Assembly (NCBI RefSeq): GCF_002278075.1
Contig: NZ_CP022989.1
Location: 3,038,001-3,102,000 of the forward strand
Source of the DNA: Paraburkholderia aromaticivorans
GTDB taxonomy: Bacteria > Pseudomonadota > Gammaproteobacteria > Burkholderiales > Burkholderiaceae
Direction of reading: 5' to 3'
Length of the DNA: 64,000 nt
The number at the start of each line of letters is the position of its first letter. Within the stretch, counting starts at the first letter, position 1. The notes beneath the pieces are model-generated. The model saw only the letters and a program-made list of their open reading frames with translations, did no database searches and was not told where the DNA came from. Below are positions 1 through 8,534 of this stretch, piece after piece. Made by a program: the position numbers and the translations under genes.

Positions 1-268
1 CCGGCAGACTGCTTCGCATACTGCCGCGATAACGAAAACTCTGAACGCCGGCCAGCGTGCGGCCGATCGCATAAGTATCGTGCCGGTGCATCGCGTAGCC
101 GGCATGATGAAAGAAAGCCTCGATCCGTTCGATGCCGTTCGCGCCTGCCGTTTGCGGCGAGCGATAGATCCAGTCGGACCCGTGCTTTTCGCCGGACGAA
201 AGCGCAAGGGAAACCGAAGGAGAAGGCGCGCGGGAGCGAGGCGGCGACGAAGCCGGCTCGTCGCTCAT
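1..268 (-). CDS. AraC-family regulator, N-terminal part (cut by window edge)
   Basis: Only the first 89 codons are present; the gene runs off the left edge. After a Ser/Pro-rich start (MSDEPASSPP) comes a segment with GIERIEAFFHHAGYAMHRHD, followed by TYAIGRTLAGVQSFRYRG. This is the usual opening of the cupin-like ligand-binding domain of AraC-type regulators, with the His-rich strand and the 'xG.Q.F.YRG' pattern. The DNA-binding domain would lie outside the window. The ATG at 266-268 overlaps the TGA of the upstream DUF2795 gene (ATGA), so the two are probably translationally coupled. The family call is good but rests on half a protein; the target is unknown. Confidence 0.75.
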   Translation of the reverse strand, partial: MSDEPASSPPRSRAPSPSVSLALSSGEKHGSDWIYRSPQTAGANGIERIEAFFHHAGYAMHRHDTYAIGRTLAGVQSFRYRGSMRSSLP

Positions 269-495
269 GCGCCGAGGCCCGGACTGTAATTGCCGCTGAT
301 CAGGCGCGTCACGGAGGCGATGTCGACGTAATCCTGTTCCGGCATGCCGTCGAGCATCGACAGCACCTCGTTGCTCGCGCCGGCTTCGCGCGCGGCGTCG
401 ACCAGGGCGTCTTTGTTGGTGGGAAACTGGACGTCGCTCAGAAGATCGGCGATCTGAAGGTCAATCGACTCGCCGGGAATGGCCGATGCGGTCAT
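265..495 (-). CDS. DUF2795 domain protein, 76 aa
   Basis: Small acidic cytoplasmic protein. The segment IADLLSDVQFPTNKDALVDA followed by AREAGASNEVLSMLDGMPEQ and DYVDIASVTRLI matches the DUF2795 pattern (a short helical domain beginning 'l.dv.FP..K.eLv..A...GA'). The molecular role of this family is not established. The start at 493-495 was chosen over longer in-frame extensions because ACCAGGAG lies 7 bases upstream and the domain begins right after it. The stop overlaps the start of the AraC-type gene by ATGA, suggesting a two-gene operon in which this protein is made first. Confidence 0.85.
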   Translation of the reverse strand: MTASAIPGESIDLQIADLLSDVQFPTNKDALVDAAREAGASNEVLSMLDGMPEQDYVDIASVTRLISGNYSPGLGA

Positions 496-691
496 GCAAA
501 CGCTCCTGGTGATACGGTTGGACGTGACGGTTGCCGCCGGGCCGGCGGACAGGCTCAGGGCAATGCCCGGGATACCGGTCGGACAATACCACGCCAGTAG
601 CACACGCCTGCTTCCGCCCCCGGCGCGGCTTGATGCGCCAGAAAGCTCAAGCATGCAACCCGGCACGCATGTCGGTCCGCGACAAGTAGTC

Positions 692-946
692 TCACGTCTG
701 CAGATGCTCGTTCTGCCCGGTAAAGCTTCGGTCCAGATGTCGCGATTTGGGCAGCGCGATATGTTCCCATCGTTGCGGACGATTGCTGTCCGTGGCGGCG
801 ACATCCGGCGCCGCGGGCGCGACGGGTGCGGCGTCAGCGCGTTCGGCAAGACTACTGGCGGTCGTGCTGTCGGGCGCGGTGTGAACCGGCGCGGCAAAAC
901 AAGAGGCTGACAGCGTCACCATGGTCAACAGCGTCGAGGTTTTCAT
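692..946 (-). CDS. Small exported protein of unknown function, 84 aa
   Basis: The first ~23 residues (MKTSTLLTMVTLSASCFAAP) form a signal peptide with a short basic N-region, a hydrophobic core and AxA-like cleavage options. The mature part is Ala/Pro-rich and ends with RPQRWEHIALPKSRHLDRSF. No known domain was recognised. A strong ribosome site (AGGAGG, 7 bases before the ATG) supports this start and argues that the gene is real. It is alone on its strand, about 250 bp from both neighbours. Probably periplasmic; function unknown. Confidence 0.65.
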   Translation of the reverse strand: MKTSTLLTMVTLSASCFAAPVHTAPDSTTASSLAERADAAPVAPAAPDVAATDSNRPQRWEHIALPKSRHLDRSFTGQNEHLQT

Positions 947-1203
947 CTCCCGACCTCCTAAGCTCATGCGGCGCTGACTGTAGAGCAAGCGCTGTGCCGT
1001 CCCCGCGTCGAAAGGACGGCCCACGCTACACGCGGCGTTGCGCGCCTGTTGCCCCCGCGTGGAAGGCAATCTTGCGGCGCACGCGCGTTCCCGACAAAAC
1101 GGCATTGTCGATTCCAGATGATGGCAGAAACCAGCCGACAACGCAGCAGCGCCGTCGCGAACGGTCATGCGGCGGGCATGTTGCGGTGCGGCAGACGCGC
1201 TTT

Positions 1204-2541
1204 CTAGCGCAATACCTCGAAGCGCGTCCACGGCCACGAAGGCCGGTCGCGCATGTAGCCGTTCAGCCAGTTCCACTGCGGATGCCGCTTCATGAACGCC
1301 TGAGCGTCGAACGGCCGCCCGCACGGATGGCCCCAGCGGGCGCTGAATGCCATCTCGCGGGCCATTTCGCTGTCGACCACTTTGCCGTCGTTGGCGCCCC
1401 ACGGATTGAACGGTCCGTGATCGGTACCGCCAAAACGCGCGTCGTCCAGTTCCAGATGCCCGCAGATGGTGCGTGAGCAAGGGTTGTCGTTACGGTCGAG
1501 ATAGACGTCGTGGTGGTCGGCGATCATCTCCTTGGCGAGTTCCACGTCGATCTTGCCGCGATGCAACTCTTCCAGCTGCATGAAGCGCAGACGGCGCGCG
1601 CCGTTCTTGCGCACGTCCGTAAAGTCTTCACCTTCGCCGAGGCATTCCTGGTTGCGGATCTTCAGATCGGTCGCGGTGTTGTAGCCGCTATAAAAACCGT
1701 CCCTGGTGCTTTCGAAACCGGAGAAGTGCAGGCCCAGTTCGTAGCGCGCGATCTCGCCGGTCTTGGTGTCGCCGAGCAGCCAGCTATTCGCATAGCCGCC
1801 GTTGTTGGCGATCGCGAACATTTCGCACCATTCGCCGATGCTGTTCGCGTACTGCGACGCGCGCCGCGAGCGGTAGAACTCGGGTGCGCCCGCCGCGTTG
1901 TAGCCGGCGAAGTTGGAGATGGTGGTTTCGGTCACCATCAGTCCGGCGGCGGTGACCCAGAAATCCGTGAGGCTGGAGATGCAGCCGGGCAAGCCTTGCA
2001 TCAGGATGCGGTTGCCCCGGTCGGGCACGATGTCGAACACGACGTTGAACGCGTCGCCCGCCGCGTAGCGGTCCCACGAGTTGTGCGCCATCACGATGCG
2101 GCCATCGCGGGTCGCGTTGCCGGTGGCGATGAAGGCACTGCAGTGGTGCCCGCGCCGTCCGCGCCACGGTTTCATGCCGAGGCTCGGCTGCTGTTGCGCC
2201 GCGTGCGAGGGCCACCAGCTTTGCAGCAGATCCATGTAGCCGTTCCAAGCCAGCACTTCGGCGAACGGCAGCTTCGCGCCGTCGGCGATACCCTGGATTT
2301 CGTCGGCGAATTCGGTGTCGAGTTTGTTGGCGAACTGGGAGACCGCGGCGTTGACAAAGGTGTCGAAGTCTTCGCCGGTGTCCCACTTCGCAAGGTAGCG
2401 GGCCGTGTGGATCGCGTTGCGGATTTCAGTGGCGAGCAACTGGCCGTGCTGCTCGCCGCGGTCGTAGGGCTCGCCTTCGATATGCAGGAAAATCCAGCCC
2501 GCCTGATCGCGGCGCACGGCATCGAGGGACGGTTCGCTCAT
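1204..2541 (-). CDS. C45-family Ntn-hydrolase / acyltransferase-like protein, 445 aa
   Basis: Resembles the peptidase family C45 / phospholipase-B-like Ntn hydrolases, which self-cleave before a Cys and then hydrolyse amide or acyl bonds. Near the N-terminus YDRGEQHGQLLA (about 26-37) matches the family's 'RG.qhG' signature. The likely nucleophile is Cys134 in GHHCSAFIATGNATRDGRIV, followed by the typical MAHNSWD stretch. Later NNGGYANSWLLGDTKTGEIA and FYSGYNTATD fit the fold. ATG 2539-2541 is preferred over a start 29 codons upstream because GGAG lies just before it and homology begins there. No signal peptide is seen, so it is probably cytoplasmic. The substrate cannot be inferred; neighbours are unrelated. 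Confidence 0.8.
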   Translation of the reverse strand: MSEPSLDAVRRDQAGWIFLHIEGEPYDRGEQHGQLLATEIRNAIHTARYLAKWDTGEDFDTFVNAAVSQFANKLDTEFADEIQGIADGAKLPFAEVLAWNGYMDLLQSWWPSHAAQQQPSLGMKPWRGRRGHHCSAFIATGNATRDGRIVMAHNSWDRYAAGDAFNVVFDIVPDRGNRILMQGLPGCISSLTDFWVTAAGLMVTETTISNFAGYNAAGAPEFYRSRRASQYANSIGEWCEMFAIANNGGYANSWLLGDTKTGEIARYELGLHFSGFESTRDGFYSGYNTATDLKIRNQECLGEGEDFTDVRKNGARRLRFMQLEELHRGKIDVELAKEMIADHHDVYLDRNDNPCSRTICGHLELDDARFGGTDHGPFNPWGANDGKVVDSEMAREMAFSARWGHPCGRPFDAQAFMKRHPQWNWLNGYMRDRPSWPWTRFEVLR

Positions 2542-2704
2542 CTTCGCTCCGATCGAAGGACGGGCGTCTCGGTGCGCCCGTTCTGGCGTAACGCGCGCTG
2601 TCGGCGTTCGCCGCAGCGGTCTGTCCATTGTAGAGAATTTGCCGCGCTTTGCACGGCACGCAAGAGACGTCGGGCGCGGCCTGCAAGCGAACGGAGCGCG
2701 GCGG

Positions 2705-4480
2705 CTAGCGCGTCGGATTCATGCGGAAGTACGCATCGAGCAACGAGGTTTTATAAACCACGCCGGCCAGCAAGGGATGCGCGATGCTTTCGATTACCGG
2801 GAGGCGCTCGCCCTGGAACGCCAGGAAGTGCTGCAACGCCACGCCGAGCGGCATGTCCGGCGTGAGCACGTCGAAATGCGGCTGCAGATAGTCGGCCGCC
2901 GTCTTCGCCGAGGTGTCGCGGCCGTCGAGCAGGTCGGAGGTGATGTCCTTGAGCGCGACCACGCCGAGAAACGCGCCGGCCTCGTCGGCAACGTAGAGAT
3001 ATTTCACCGGATATTCGAGGAACACGCGCGTCATGGCCTGCACGGTCGCGTTGGGCAGCACGACGGTTTCGGCGGGGCGGATCAGCTCGCGCATTTGCGT
3101 GGCGCGCAGGCGCGAGCGTTCCTGTTCCTCCTGATTGCGCCGCAAGGTGATTTCGTACATGGACGTCTTGCCGATCGCGCGCGACACGAAGTAGGCGACC
3201 ACGCAGGAGAGCATGAGCGGCAGCACCACCTGGTAGCTGAGCGTCATCTCGAAGATCATCAGGATCGCCATCAGCGGCGCCTGGGTGGCGCCCGCCAGAA
3301 ACGCGCCCATGCCGACCATCGCATAGGCGAACGGCGCCGACGTGCCGTGCGGCCACAGCGCATGCATGCCCTGGCCGAACAGCGAGCCGACCACCGCGCC
3401 GACGAAGAGCGTGGGCGTAAACACCCCGCCGATCGCGCCGGAGCCCGACGTAGCCGCGGTGGCGACGATCTTGAAGCCCAGCACGAGCACGAGGGCGGTC
3501 CACGTCCACGGCGAATGCAGTATCGAGTTGACGACGCTATAGCCGTTGCCCCACACCTCCGGCGTCCAGACCGACAGCACGCCGACCACCAGGCCGCCGA
3601 GCGCGAGCCTCACGGGCAGCGGCACCGGCAGCTTGCGGAAGTTTCGCTTCGACACGTCGAGCAGGCGCAGAAACTGCGGAGCCGTCGCGCCGCACAACAA
3701 GCCGAGCGCGACGAACAGCAGCACCTCCACTCCGGCCACCGGCGGAAACACCGGCATTTCGTACGGCGGCTTGTAGCCGGCGAATTCACGCATCGTGATG
3801 TTGGCCACCACCGCCGAAACCACCACGGGCCCGAAGCTTTCCATCGCAATCGAGCCGAGCACGATTTCGGTGACGAAGAACGCGCCCGCAATCGGCGCGC
3901 TGTACGCGGAGGTGATCCCGGCCGCCGCGCCGCATGCCACGAGCAGGCGCAGCCGTGCCGGATCGAAATGCACCCAGCGTCCGATCAGCGACGCGGCCAG
4001 CGCCGCCAGTTGCACCATCGGACCTTCGCGGCCGATCGAGCCGCCGCTCGAGATCGTAAACAGCGACGACACGCTGCGCCAGAAGCTCAGCTTCACCGGC
4101 ACCACGCCGTCGCCGATCGCGACCGCTTCCATGTAGTCGATGTGGTTGCACTTGTCCGCGTGACGCTGCGCGATCAGCAGAAAGAAGCCGGCGATCAGAC
4201 CGCCGGCGGCGGGCATCCAGATCCGCACGGTCCACGGCAGGCCGCGCGCCATTTCGACGAAGCTGCCGGCCTTGCCGACCGCCGCGAATTGCAGCAGCGC
4301 AATGGCCTCACGAAAGGCGATCGTGGCAAAGGCCCCCGCAATGCCGACCACCACCGACCAGACCAGCATGGTGTGGGCTTCGGAGAGGCGGAACAGATCT
4401 TGTGCGCGAGTGCGCAGCTTCAGCAGGAATGAAAGCACGTCGACGGTACGGGGCGTGAGAGTGGGTTGAAAAGCGCGCAC
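2705..4480 (-). CDS. ClcB-like ClC chloride channel/transporter with CBS domains
   Basis: 591 aa, multi-pass inner-membrane protein of the ClC family (chloride channels and Cl-/H+ antiporters). Motifs seen: GSIGREGP at about 147-154, containing the gating glutamate E152, and GGVFTP at about 351-356. The usual first motif GSGIP is replaced by IDYMEAV (about 114-120), as in ClcB-type members rather than ClcA. The C-terminal ~130 residues, outside the membrane part, look like a CBS pair (for example YLYVADEAGAFLGVVALKDI), which usually senses nucleotides. A GC-rich hairpin lies just upstream of the start. The GST-like gene upstream is on the same strand 70 bp away. Confidence 0.9.
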   Translation of the reverse strand: MRAFQPTLTPRTVDVLSFLLKLRTRAQDLFRLSEAHTMLVWSVVVGIAGAFATIAFREAIALLQFAAVGKAGSFVEMARGLPWTVRIWMPAAGGLIAGFFLLIAQRHADKCNHIDYMEAVAIGDGVVPVKLSFWRSVSSLFTISSGGSIGREGPMVQLAALAASLIGRWVHFDPARLRLLVACGAAAGITSAYSAPIAGAFFVTEIVLGSIAMESFGPVVVSAVVANITMREFAGYKPPYEMPVFPPVAGVEVLLFVALGLLCGATAPQFLRLLDVSKRNFRKLPVPLPVRLALGGLVVGVLSVWTPEVWGNGYSVVNSILHSPWTWTALVLVLGFKIVATAATSGSGAIGGVFTPTLFVGAVVGSLFGQGMHALWPHGTSAPFAYAMVGMGAFLAGATQAPLMAILMIFEMTLSYQVVLPLMLSCVVAYFVSRAIGKTSMYEITLRRNQEEQERSRLRATQMRELIRPAETVVLPNATVQAMTRVFLEYPVKYLYVADEAGAFLGVVALKDITSDLLDGRDTSAKTAADYLQPHFDVLTPDMPLGVALQHFLAFQGERLPVIESIAHPLLAGVVYKTSLLDAYFRMNPTR

Positions 4481-4489
4481 GGCAACAGC

Positions 4490-4519
4490 AGCGCGCCCGC
4501 TTCGGACGGCGGGCGCGCT
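4490..4519. other. GC-rich hairpin between GST-like gene and ClC gene
   Basis: Perfect 11-bp inverted repeat: AGCGCGCCCGC (4490-4500), 8-base loop, GCGGGCGCGCT (4509-4519). It sits 31 bases after the stop of the upstream GST-like gene and 10 bases before the ClC start codon, on the coding (minus) transcript. There is no T-run, so it is not a classical intrinsic terminator. It could attenuate read-through or shape the ClC leader. Confidence 0.5.
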
Positions 4520-4550
4520 ACGCTGCGTGAGCGAGGGAAAACGGCGCGGG

Positions 4551-5288
4551 TCAAGGGGCCGCCTTGTCGAGTTCCGGATAGTGCCGGAAGATGCAGGCCT
4601 CGTTGTGTTCGATGCGCCGCTCGGACCGCAGATACGCGGCGATGTTCGGCCGCTCGATCACCGCGTCGTGCAACGCGGCAAGCCGCGGATAGTGTTCGCC
4701 GAACCGCTTGAGCGCGCGCGGAAACGCGTACAGCAAGCCGTCGATCAACTGGAACATGGACAGGTCGACGTAGGTGAGGGTGTCGCCCACCATGAACTGA
4801 TCGCCGGCCGGATTCTGTTTGAGCACGCGCTCGAAGTACGACATGAACTTGGGAATGCGGTTGTCGATGAAGTCGTGCGCACGCACTCTGGCGGCGTCCT
4901 TCTGGTCTTCGTAGTAGAGCGAACTGGCGAGCGGGTGGTGGGTGTCGTGCGCTTCGGTGACCATGTCGGCGATCGTCAGTTGCAGGCCGTTGGCCACGTA
5001 GCGCAGGCTGTCCACCATGGGCGCGAGGTTCAGCCGCGGGCCGAGATAGAACAGGATGTTGGCGGTCTGCGCGATCACCAGATCGCCGTCTTTCAGAAAC
5101 GGCGGTGCGAACGGCGGATAGGGCTCGTCCCTGCTCTTCATCACCGCCATCATCGCCTTCGTGCCGAGACCTTCCGACGCTTCGCCGCGCGCCACTTCCA
5201 CATAGTCGGCGCCGGCTTCCTCCAGGGCGAGCCGCACGAATTCGCCGCGGCCCTGCAGGCCGTCCCAGTAATAGAGTTCCAGGCTCAT
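4551..5288 (-). CDS. Glutathione S-transferase-family protein, 245 aa
   Basis: Begins MSLELYYWDGLQGRGEFVRL, the thioredoxin-like N-terminal GST domain with the glutathione-site Tyr near residue 6. PPFLKDGDLVIAQTANILFY (about 71-90) is the cis-Pro and 'QS/T-a-I' segment. The all-helical C-terminal domain includes GDTLTYVDLSMFQLIDGLLY, the conserved N-capping 'D..l..vD...f'. Probably a cytoplasmic detoxification enzyme of the sigma/alpha-like type; the substrate is unknown. ATG 5286-5288 is preceded by GAGGA, whereas the 17-residue extension upstream is not GST-like. Same strand as the ClC gene downstream. Confidence 0.88.
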   Translation of the reverse strand: MSLELYYWDGLQGRGEFVRLALEEAGADYVEVARGEASEGLGTKAMMAVMKSRDEPYPPFAPPFLKDGDLVIAQTANILFYLGPRLNLAPMVDSLRYVANGLQLTIADMVTEAHDTHHPLASSLYYEDQKDAARVRAHDFIDNRIPKFMSYFERVLKQNPAGDQFMVGDTLTYVDLSMFQLIDGLLYAFPRALKRFGEHYPRLAALHDAVIERPNIAAYLRSERRIEHNEACIFRHYPELDKAAP

Positions 5289-5402
5289 CGATCGATCCTC
5301 ATTCCGGTTGCATGGACAGCGCGCCTGAGCGCACTGCATGGGCTGACGGCTTCAGCAACCAGTATGCCGCGCGAGCGGGGCGGATGGGTCTGCAGAATGC
5401 GC

Positions 5403-5424
5403 AAAACCCCGCGCGCGGCGGGGT
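5403..5424 (-). terminator. Intrinsic terminator of the yeiH-like gene
   Basis: On the minus transcript ACCCCGC and GCGGGGT form a 7-bp stem with a 5-base GC loop, followed directly by TTTT. It lies about 20 bases after the stop codon of the YeiH-type gene. Confidence 0.7.
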
Positions 5425-5445
5425 GGGCGTGAAGGCGAGGGCGGC

Positions 5446-6537
5446 TTAGCCGAACAGGTGCTGGACGGTCCATGTGATACCCAGTCCGCCGGCAATCAGC
5501 CACACATACAGAATGAAGCCGGTGGTCAGCGCGCGGGGGCCGGCCTGACGGACCTGCGAGATGCGCGTTTCGATGCCGAGCGCGGTCATGGCCATGGTTA
5601 GCGCGAAGGTGTCCAGCATGTTCAGCGTGCTGGTCGCCGTTTCCGGCAGCACGTGCAGCGAGTTGATGACGACGAAGGCGAGAAAGCCGAGCGCGAACCA
5701 GGGAATCGCCAGTTTGCGGGGCGCGTGGGCGCTGTCTCCCGCGCCGGCCGAAGCGGCGCTGCGGCGCGCGGAGCGGTTCACCCACATGCCGACCACGAGC
5801 AGCACCGGCACCAGCAACATCACGCGAGTCATCTTGACGATGGTGGCAATGTGCGTCGCTTCCGGGCTCACATTGCTGGCCGCGCCGACCACCTGCGCCA
5901 CTTCATGGATCGTGCCGCCGAAGAAGAGCCCCGCGCCTACCGTGTCCAGATGCAGCCAGCCTGCCTTGAACAGAACCGGGTACATGAACATGGAGAGGGT
6001 GCCGAACAACACCACGCTGCCCACGGCCATTGCGCTCTTGTGCGGCTTTGATTGCAGCGTCGTTTCGAAGGCGAGCACGGCGGCCGCGCCGCAGATCGCG
6101 CTGCCCGCGGCGGTCAGCAAGGCCGTGTCGCGGTCGAGCTTCATGATCTTCATGCCGGCCCACGTGCCGATCACGAGCGTGCTCACCACGATCAGGACGG
6201 ATTCCGCGAGACCGGGCACGCCGACCTGCGCGATTTCCTGCAGGCTCACGCGCAGCCCGAAGAACGCCACGGCAATGCGCAACAGCTTGCGCGCCGAAAA
6301 GTTGACGCCGGCCGCCCAACTGGCGGGCATGCCGTCGCGCAGCGCGTTGCCGTAAATGGCGCCGGCCACGATGCCGACGATCAGCGGGCTCAGGCCCAGT
6401 CCGGCGATGGCGGGAATCGCGGCGATCCGCGTGACGGCGGCGGCGAACAGCGCGACAAAGAGGATCCCGTTGAGTTGGCCACGGGTGGAAAACCCGGCGG
6501 GCGCTGTACTGGAAGCGGTGAGATGAGCGGTGGACAT
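5446..6537 (-). CDS. YeiH-family putative sulfate exporter, 363 aa
   Basis: Polytopic inner-membrane protein of the UPF0324/YeiH family, annotated as putative sulfate exporters. About ten hydrophobic segments are visible. Family landmarks include GAIYGNALRDGMPASWAAGV, NFSARKLLRIAVAFFGLRVS, LTAAGSAICGAAAVLAFE and GGTIHEVAQVVGAAS. The terminal NSLHVLPETATSTLNMLDTF and LALTMAMTALGIET motifs are also present. It is divergent from a LysR regulator 120 bp away, the same pairing as enterobacterial yeiH/yeiE, so it is probably controlled by that regulator. An intrinsic terminator follows the gene. Confidence 0.9.
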   Translation of the reverse strand: MSTAHLTASSTAPAGFSTRGQLNGILFVALFAAAVTRIAAIPAIAGLGLSPLIVGIVAGAIYGNALRDGMPASWAAGVNFSARKLLRIAVAFFGLRVSLQEIAQVGVPGLAESVLIVVSTLVIGTWAGMKIMKLDRDTALLTAAGSAICGAAAVLAFETTLQSKPHKSAMAVGSVVLFGTLSMFMYPVLFKAGWLHLDTVGAGLFFGGTIHEVAQVVGAASNVSPEATHIATIVKMTRVMLLVPVLLVVGMWVNRSARRSAASAGAGDSAHAPRKLAIPWFALGFLAFVVINSLHVLPETATSTLNMLDTFALTMAMTALGIETRISQVRQAGPRALTTGFILYVWLIAGGLGITWTVQHLFG

Positions 6538-6582
6538 GACGCAGCCCTTTTCTGTGACTGACTGGATTCGATGGGGCTAATC

Positions 6583-6650
6583 CTAAATTAGATATATCGA
6601 TATGAAAAATCATGATTTAGAATGTCAAGTATCGCTTGAGCCGATACTTG
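6583..6650. promoter_or_regulatory. Candidate LysR operators in the yeiH / lysR divergent promoter
   Basis: Two clear dyads lie between the divergent starts. The first has CTAAATTA (6583-6590) and TGATTTAG (6613-6620) as arms, with a 10-bp palindrome ATATCGATAT (6594-6603) inside. The second is a perfect 9-bp inverted repeat, CAAGTATCG (6626-6634) and CGATACTTG (6642-6650), with a 7-base spacer. It ends 7 bases before the lysR ATG. Position and symmetry fit binding by the adjacent LysR-type protein; this is not shown by the sequence alone. Confidence 0.55.
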
Positions 6651-6657
6651 GACCATC

Positions 6658-7548
6658 ATGACCGCAGACCAACTTATAACTTTCGCTGCCGTCGCCGAAC
6701 ATCGCAACATCAGCCGGGCGGCGGTGGCGCTGCATCTGTCGCAGCCGGCCGTGTCCGGCCAGTTGCGGCAGTTGCAGGACGAGTTCGGCGAGCCGCTGTA
6801 TCAGCGCGACGGCCGCGGCGTGCGTCTCACGCCCGCGGGCGAGCAGCTCGCCAGCTACGCCACGCGGCTGCGCGACACCTGGCGGCAGGCGCATGCTTAC
6901 CGCGACGCCTTGCGCGGTCTCGAGCAGGGCACCTTGCGGATCGGCGCGAGCACCACGCCGGCGAGCTACCTGCTGCCGTATCTGATCGCCGACTTCCATC
7001 GCCGTTACCCGGACGTCACGCTGCATACCGCCGACGGCAACACCACGGAGATCGTCGCCGCGCTCGGTTCGGTGGATATCGCGCTGATCGAGGGGCCGGT
7101 CGGCGAGGATCTGCCGCCGGACACCGCGGTGCATGCGTGGCGCGAGGACGAAATTGTCGCGATCATGCCGCGCTCGCATCCGTTGGCGCACTCGGGCGAC
7201 AGCGGGCCCGCCGACCTTGCGGCTTTCGGCGAGCATCCATTGGTGTTGCGCGAGGCGGGCTCGGGCGTGCGGCAGATCGTCGAGCGGGCCTTCGCGCGGG
7301 CCGGCGTGCCGATGCGCGTGGCGCTCGAGATCGCGGGCGTCGAAGGGGTCAAGGAGGCGGTGCGGGCGGGCATGGGGATCGGCTTCGTCTCGGCCATGTC
7401 GATGCGCCACGAGGACCGCGCGCTGTGCCTGCTATCGCTCAGTCCGGAGCCGCTCACGCGGCGGCTGTCAATTCTCGTGCCCCATGCGAGTGCGCCGTCG
7501 CGGGTGGTGGAGCGGTTTCTGGCGCTGTGCCTGGACCAAGGGCGCTGA
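6658..7548 (+). CDS. LysR-family regulator, YeiE-like, 296 aa
   Basis: N-terminal winged helix-turn-helix (TFAAVAEHRNISRAAVALHL, SQPAVSGQLRQLQDEFG), then an effector-binding domain of the type seen in YeiE/CbbR/CysB relatives (LRIGASTTPASYLLPYLIAD). LREAGSGVRQIVERAF and EGVKEAVRAGMGIGFVSAMS also match. It is divergent from the YeiH-type exporter with two dyad sequences between, so it probably controls that gene and itself. No strong ribosome site is visible before the ATG; translation starts 7 bases after a perfect inverted repeat. An intrinsic terminator follows at about 7639-7658. Confidence 0.9.
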   Translation: MTADQLITFAAVAEHRNISRAAVALHLSQPAVSGQLRQLQDEFGEPLYQRDGRGVRLTPAGEQLASYATRLRDTWRQAHAYRDALRGLEQGTLRIGASTTPASYLLPYLIADFHRRYPDVTLHTADGNTTEIVAALGSVDIALIEGPVGEDLPPDTAVHAWREDEIVAIMPRSHPLAHSGDSGPADLAAFGEHPLVLREAGSGVRQIVERAFARAGVPMRVALEIAGVEGVKEAVRAGMGIGFVSAMSMRHEDRALCLLSLSPEPLTRRLSILVPHASAPSRVVERFLALCLDQGR

Positions 7549-7638
7549 CGCGAGACCGCCGGCGTCCATGCCAGACGCGCCTGGGGAATTCCACTATGGT
7601 GCGTAACGCCGACCTCGGCGCACTATTCGGGCATCGCA

Positions 7639-7658
7639 AGCGCCTCGGCGCTTTTTTT
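7639..7658 (+). terminator. Intrinsic terminator after the lysR gene
   Basis: AGCGC-CTCG-GCGCT hairpin (7639-7652) followed by a run of seven T. It separates the LysR gene from the kgu operon operator that begins 10 bases later. Confidence 0.75.
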
Positions 7659-7667
7659 CGAACTGGG

Positions 7668-7685
7668 TTTGGAACCGGTTCCAAA
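7668..7685. promoter_or_regulatory. PtxS-type operator of the kgu operon
   Basis: Perfect 18-bp palindrome TTTGGAACCGGTTCCAAA with the central CG typical of LacI-family operators. The Pseudomonas PtxS site is known as TGAAACCGGTTTCA; the core AACCGGTT is identical. The last gene of the operon encodes a PtxS-like LacI repressor. The site lies 35 bases before the kguE ATG, where binding would block transcription. Confidence 0.8.
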
Positions 7686-7719
7686 TGCCGGCAACGAGAC
7701 GGAATTGAGTAAATTCGAC

Positions 7720-8493
7720 ATGGTCGATGCTGTAGACGTGGTGATCGTCGCAAGCGCATTCGGGATGGACGCGGTCCGCACGCACGGTCATCTGAAGTGG
7801 GCGCGGGCGAGCAGGCAGGCCGGCGCGGCGGGTTTCGAAGTGCGCCGCGAACTGTTCGCCGACGAAGCCGACGCCGCGCCGCACAACCTGCGCGCGCTGG
7901 GCCAGCGGATTGCGGAACTCGGTTTGTGGTCCGTATATTCCACGCCGGCTTCGCTGTACACGGCGCACGGCAAGCTCGACGCCGACGCGCTGCGGCTTTC
8001 GATCGAGGAAGCACTCGCGCTCGGCGCGCGCTTCGTCAAGTTGCAGCTGGGCGGCTTCGCCACCTACGCCAATGCCGCCGTGATTGCCGATCACATGCGC
8101 TGCGCGGAGTTGCGGCTCGTCGTGGAAAACGGGCAGCTGGCGCAAGGCGGCTCGCTCGCGCAGTTCACCGGCCTGTTCGACGCGCTGACGCGTGAAGGCC
8201 ACGCGGAGGTACTCGGCATGACCTTCGACATCGGCAACTGGGCATGGTGCGATGTCGCGCCGCTCGAGGCTGCCGCGCCGCTGGCGGCGCACGTGGAATA
8301 CATCCATTGCAAGACGGCGGTGGGCGACGGCGCGCGGCGTTTTCCCGCCGCCCCGGCCGCCGACGACACCCAGTTCGGCGCGGTGCTCGACACACTGCCG
8401 CGCCATGTGCCGCGCGGCATCGAGTTCCCGTTCGATGCGAGCCGTATCGAAACGGACGCGGCGCATTACGTGGCATGGCTGGCCGCCGCGTGA
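7720..8493 (+). CDS. kguE: KguE-like sugar-phosphate isomerase/epimerase, 257 aa
   Basis: TIM-barrel protein of the xylose isomerase-like / AP-endonuclease-2 superfamily. Landmarks are GAAGFEVRRELFADEA near the start, LVVENGQLAQGGSL (metal/substrate strand), MTFDIGNWAWC (the 'fDpgN' motif) and YIHCKTA (the H-x-K strand). It is the first gene of a kguE-K-T-D-ptxS order known from Pseudomonas 2-ketogluconate operons, where KguE is called an epimerase but is little studied. ATG 7720 was chosen because the palindromic operator lies upstream; a TTG start 17 codons earlier would fall inside the operator. Ribosome site weak. Confidence 0.8.
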   Translation: MVDAVDVVIVASAFGMDAVRTHGHLKWARASRQAGAAGFEVRRELFADEADAAPHNLRALGQRIAELGLWSVYSTPASLYTAHGKLDADALRLSIEEALALGARFVKLQLGGFATYANAAVIADHMRCAELRLVVENGQLAQGGSLAQFTGLFDALTREGHAEVLGMTFDIGNWAWCDVAPLEAAAPLAAHVEYIHCKTAVGDGARRFPAAPAADDTQFGAVLDTLPRHVPRGIEFPFDASRIETDAAHYVAWLAAA

Positions 8494-8534
8494 GCGGCGG
8501 GTAGGACCTGAGAGCGCAGTAGAGCCGAAAACAG

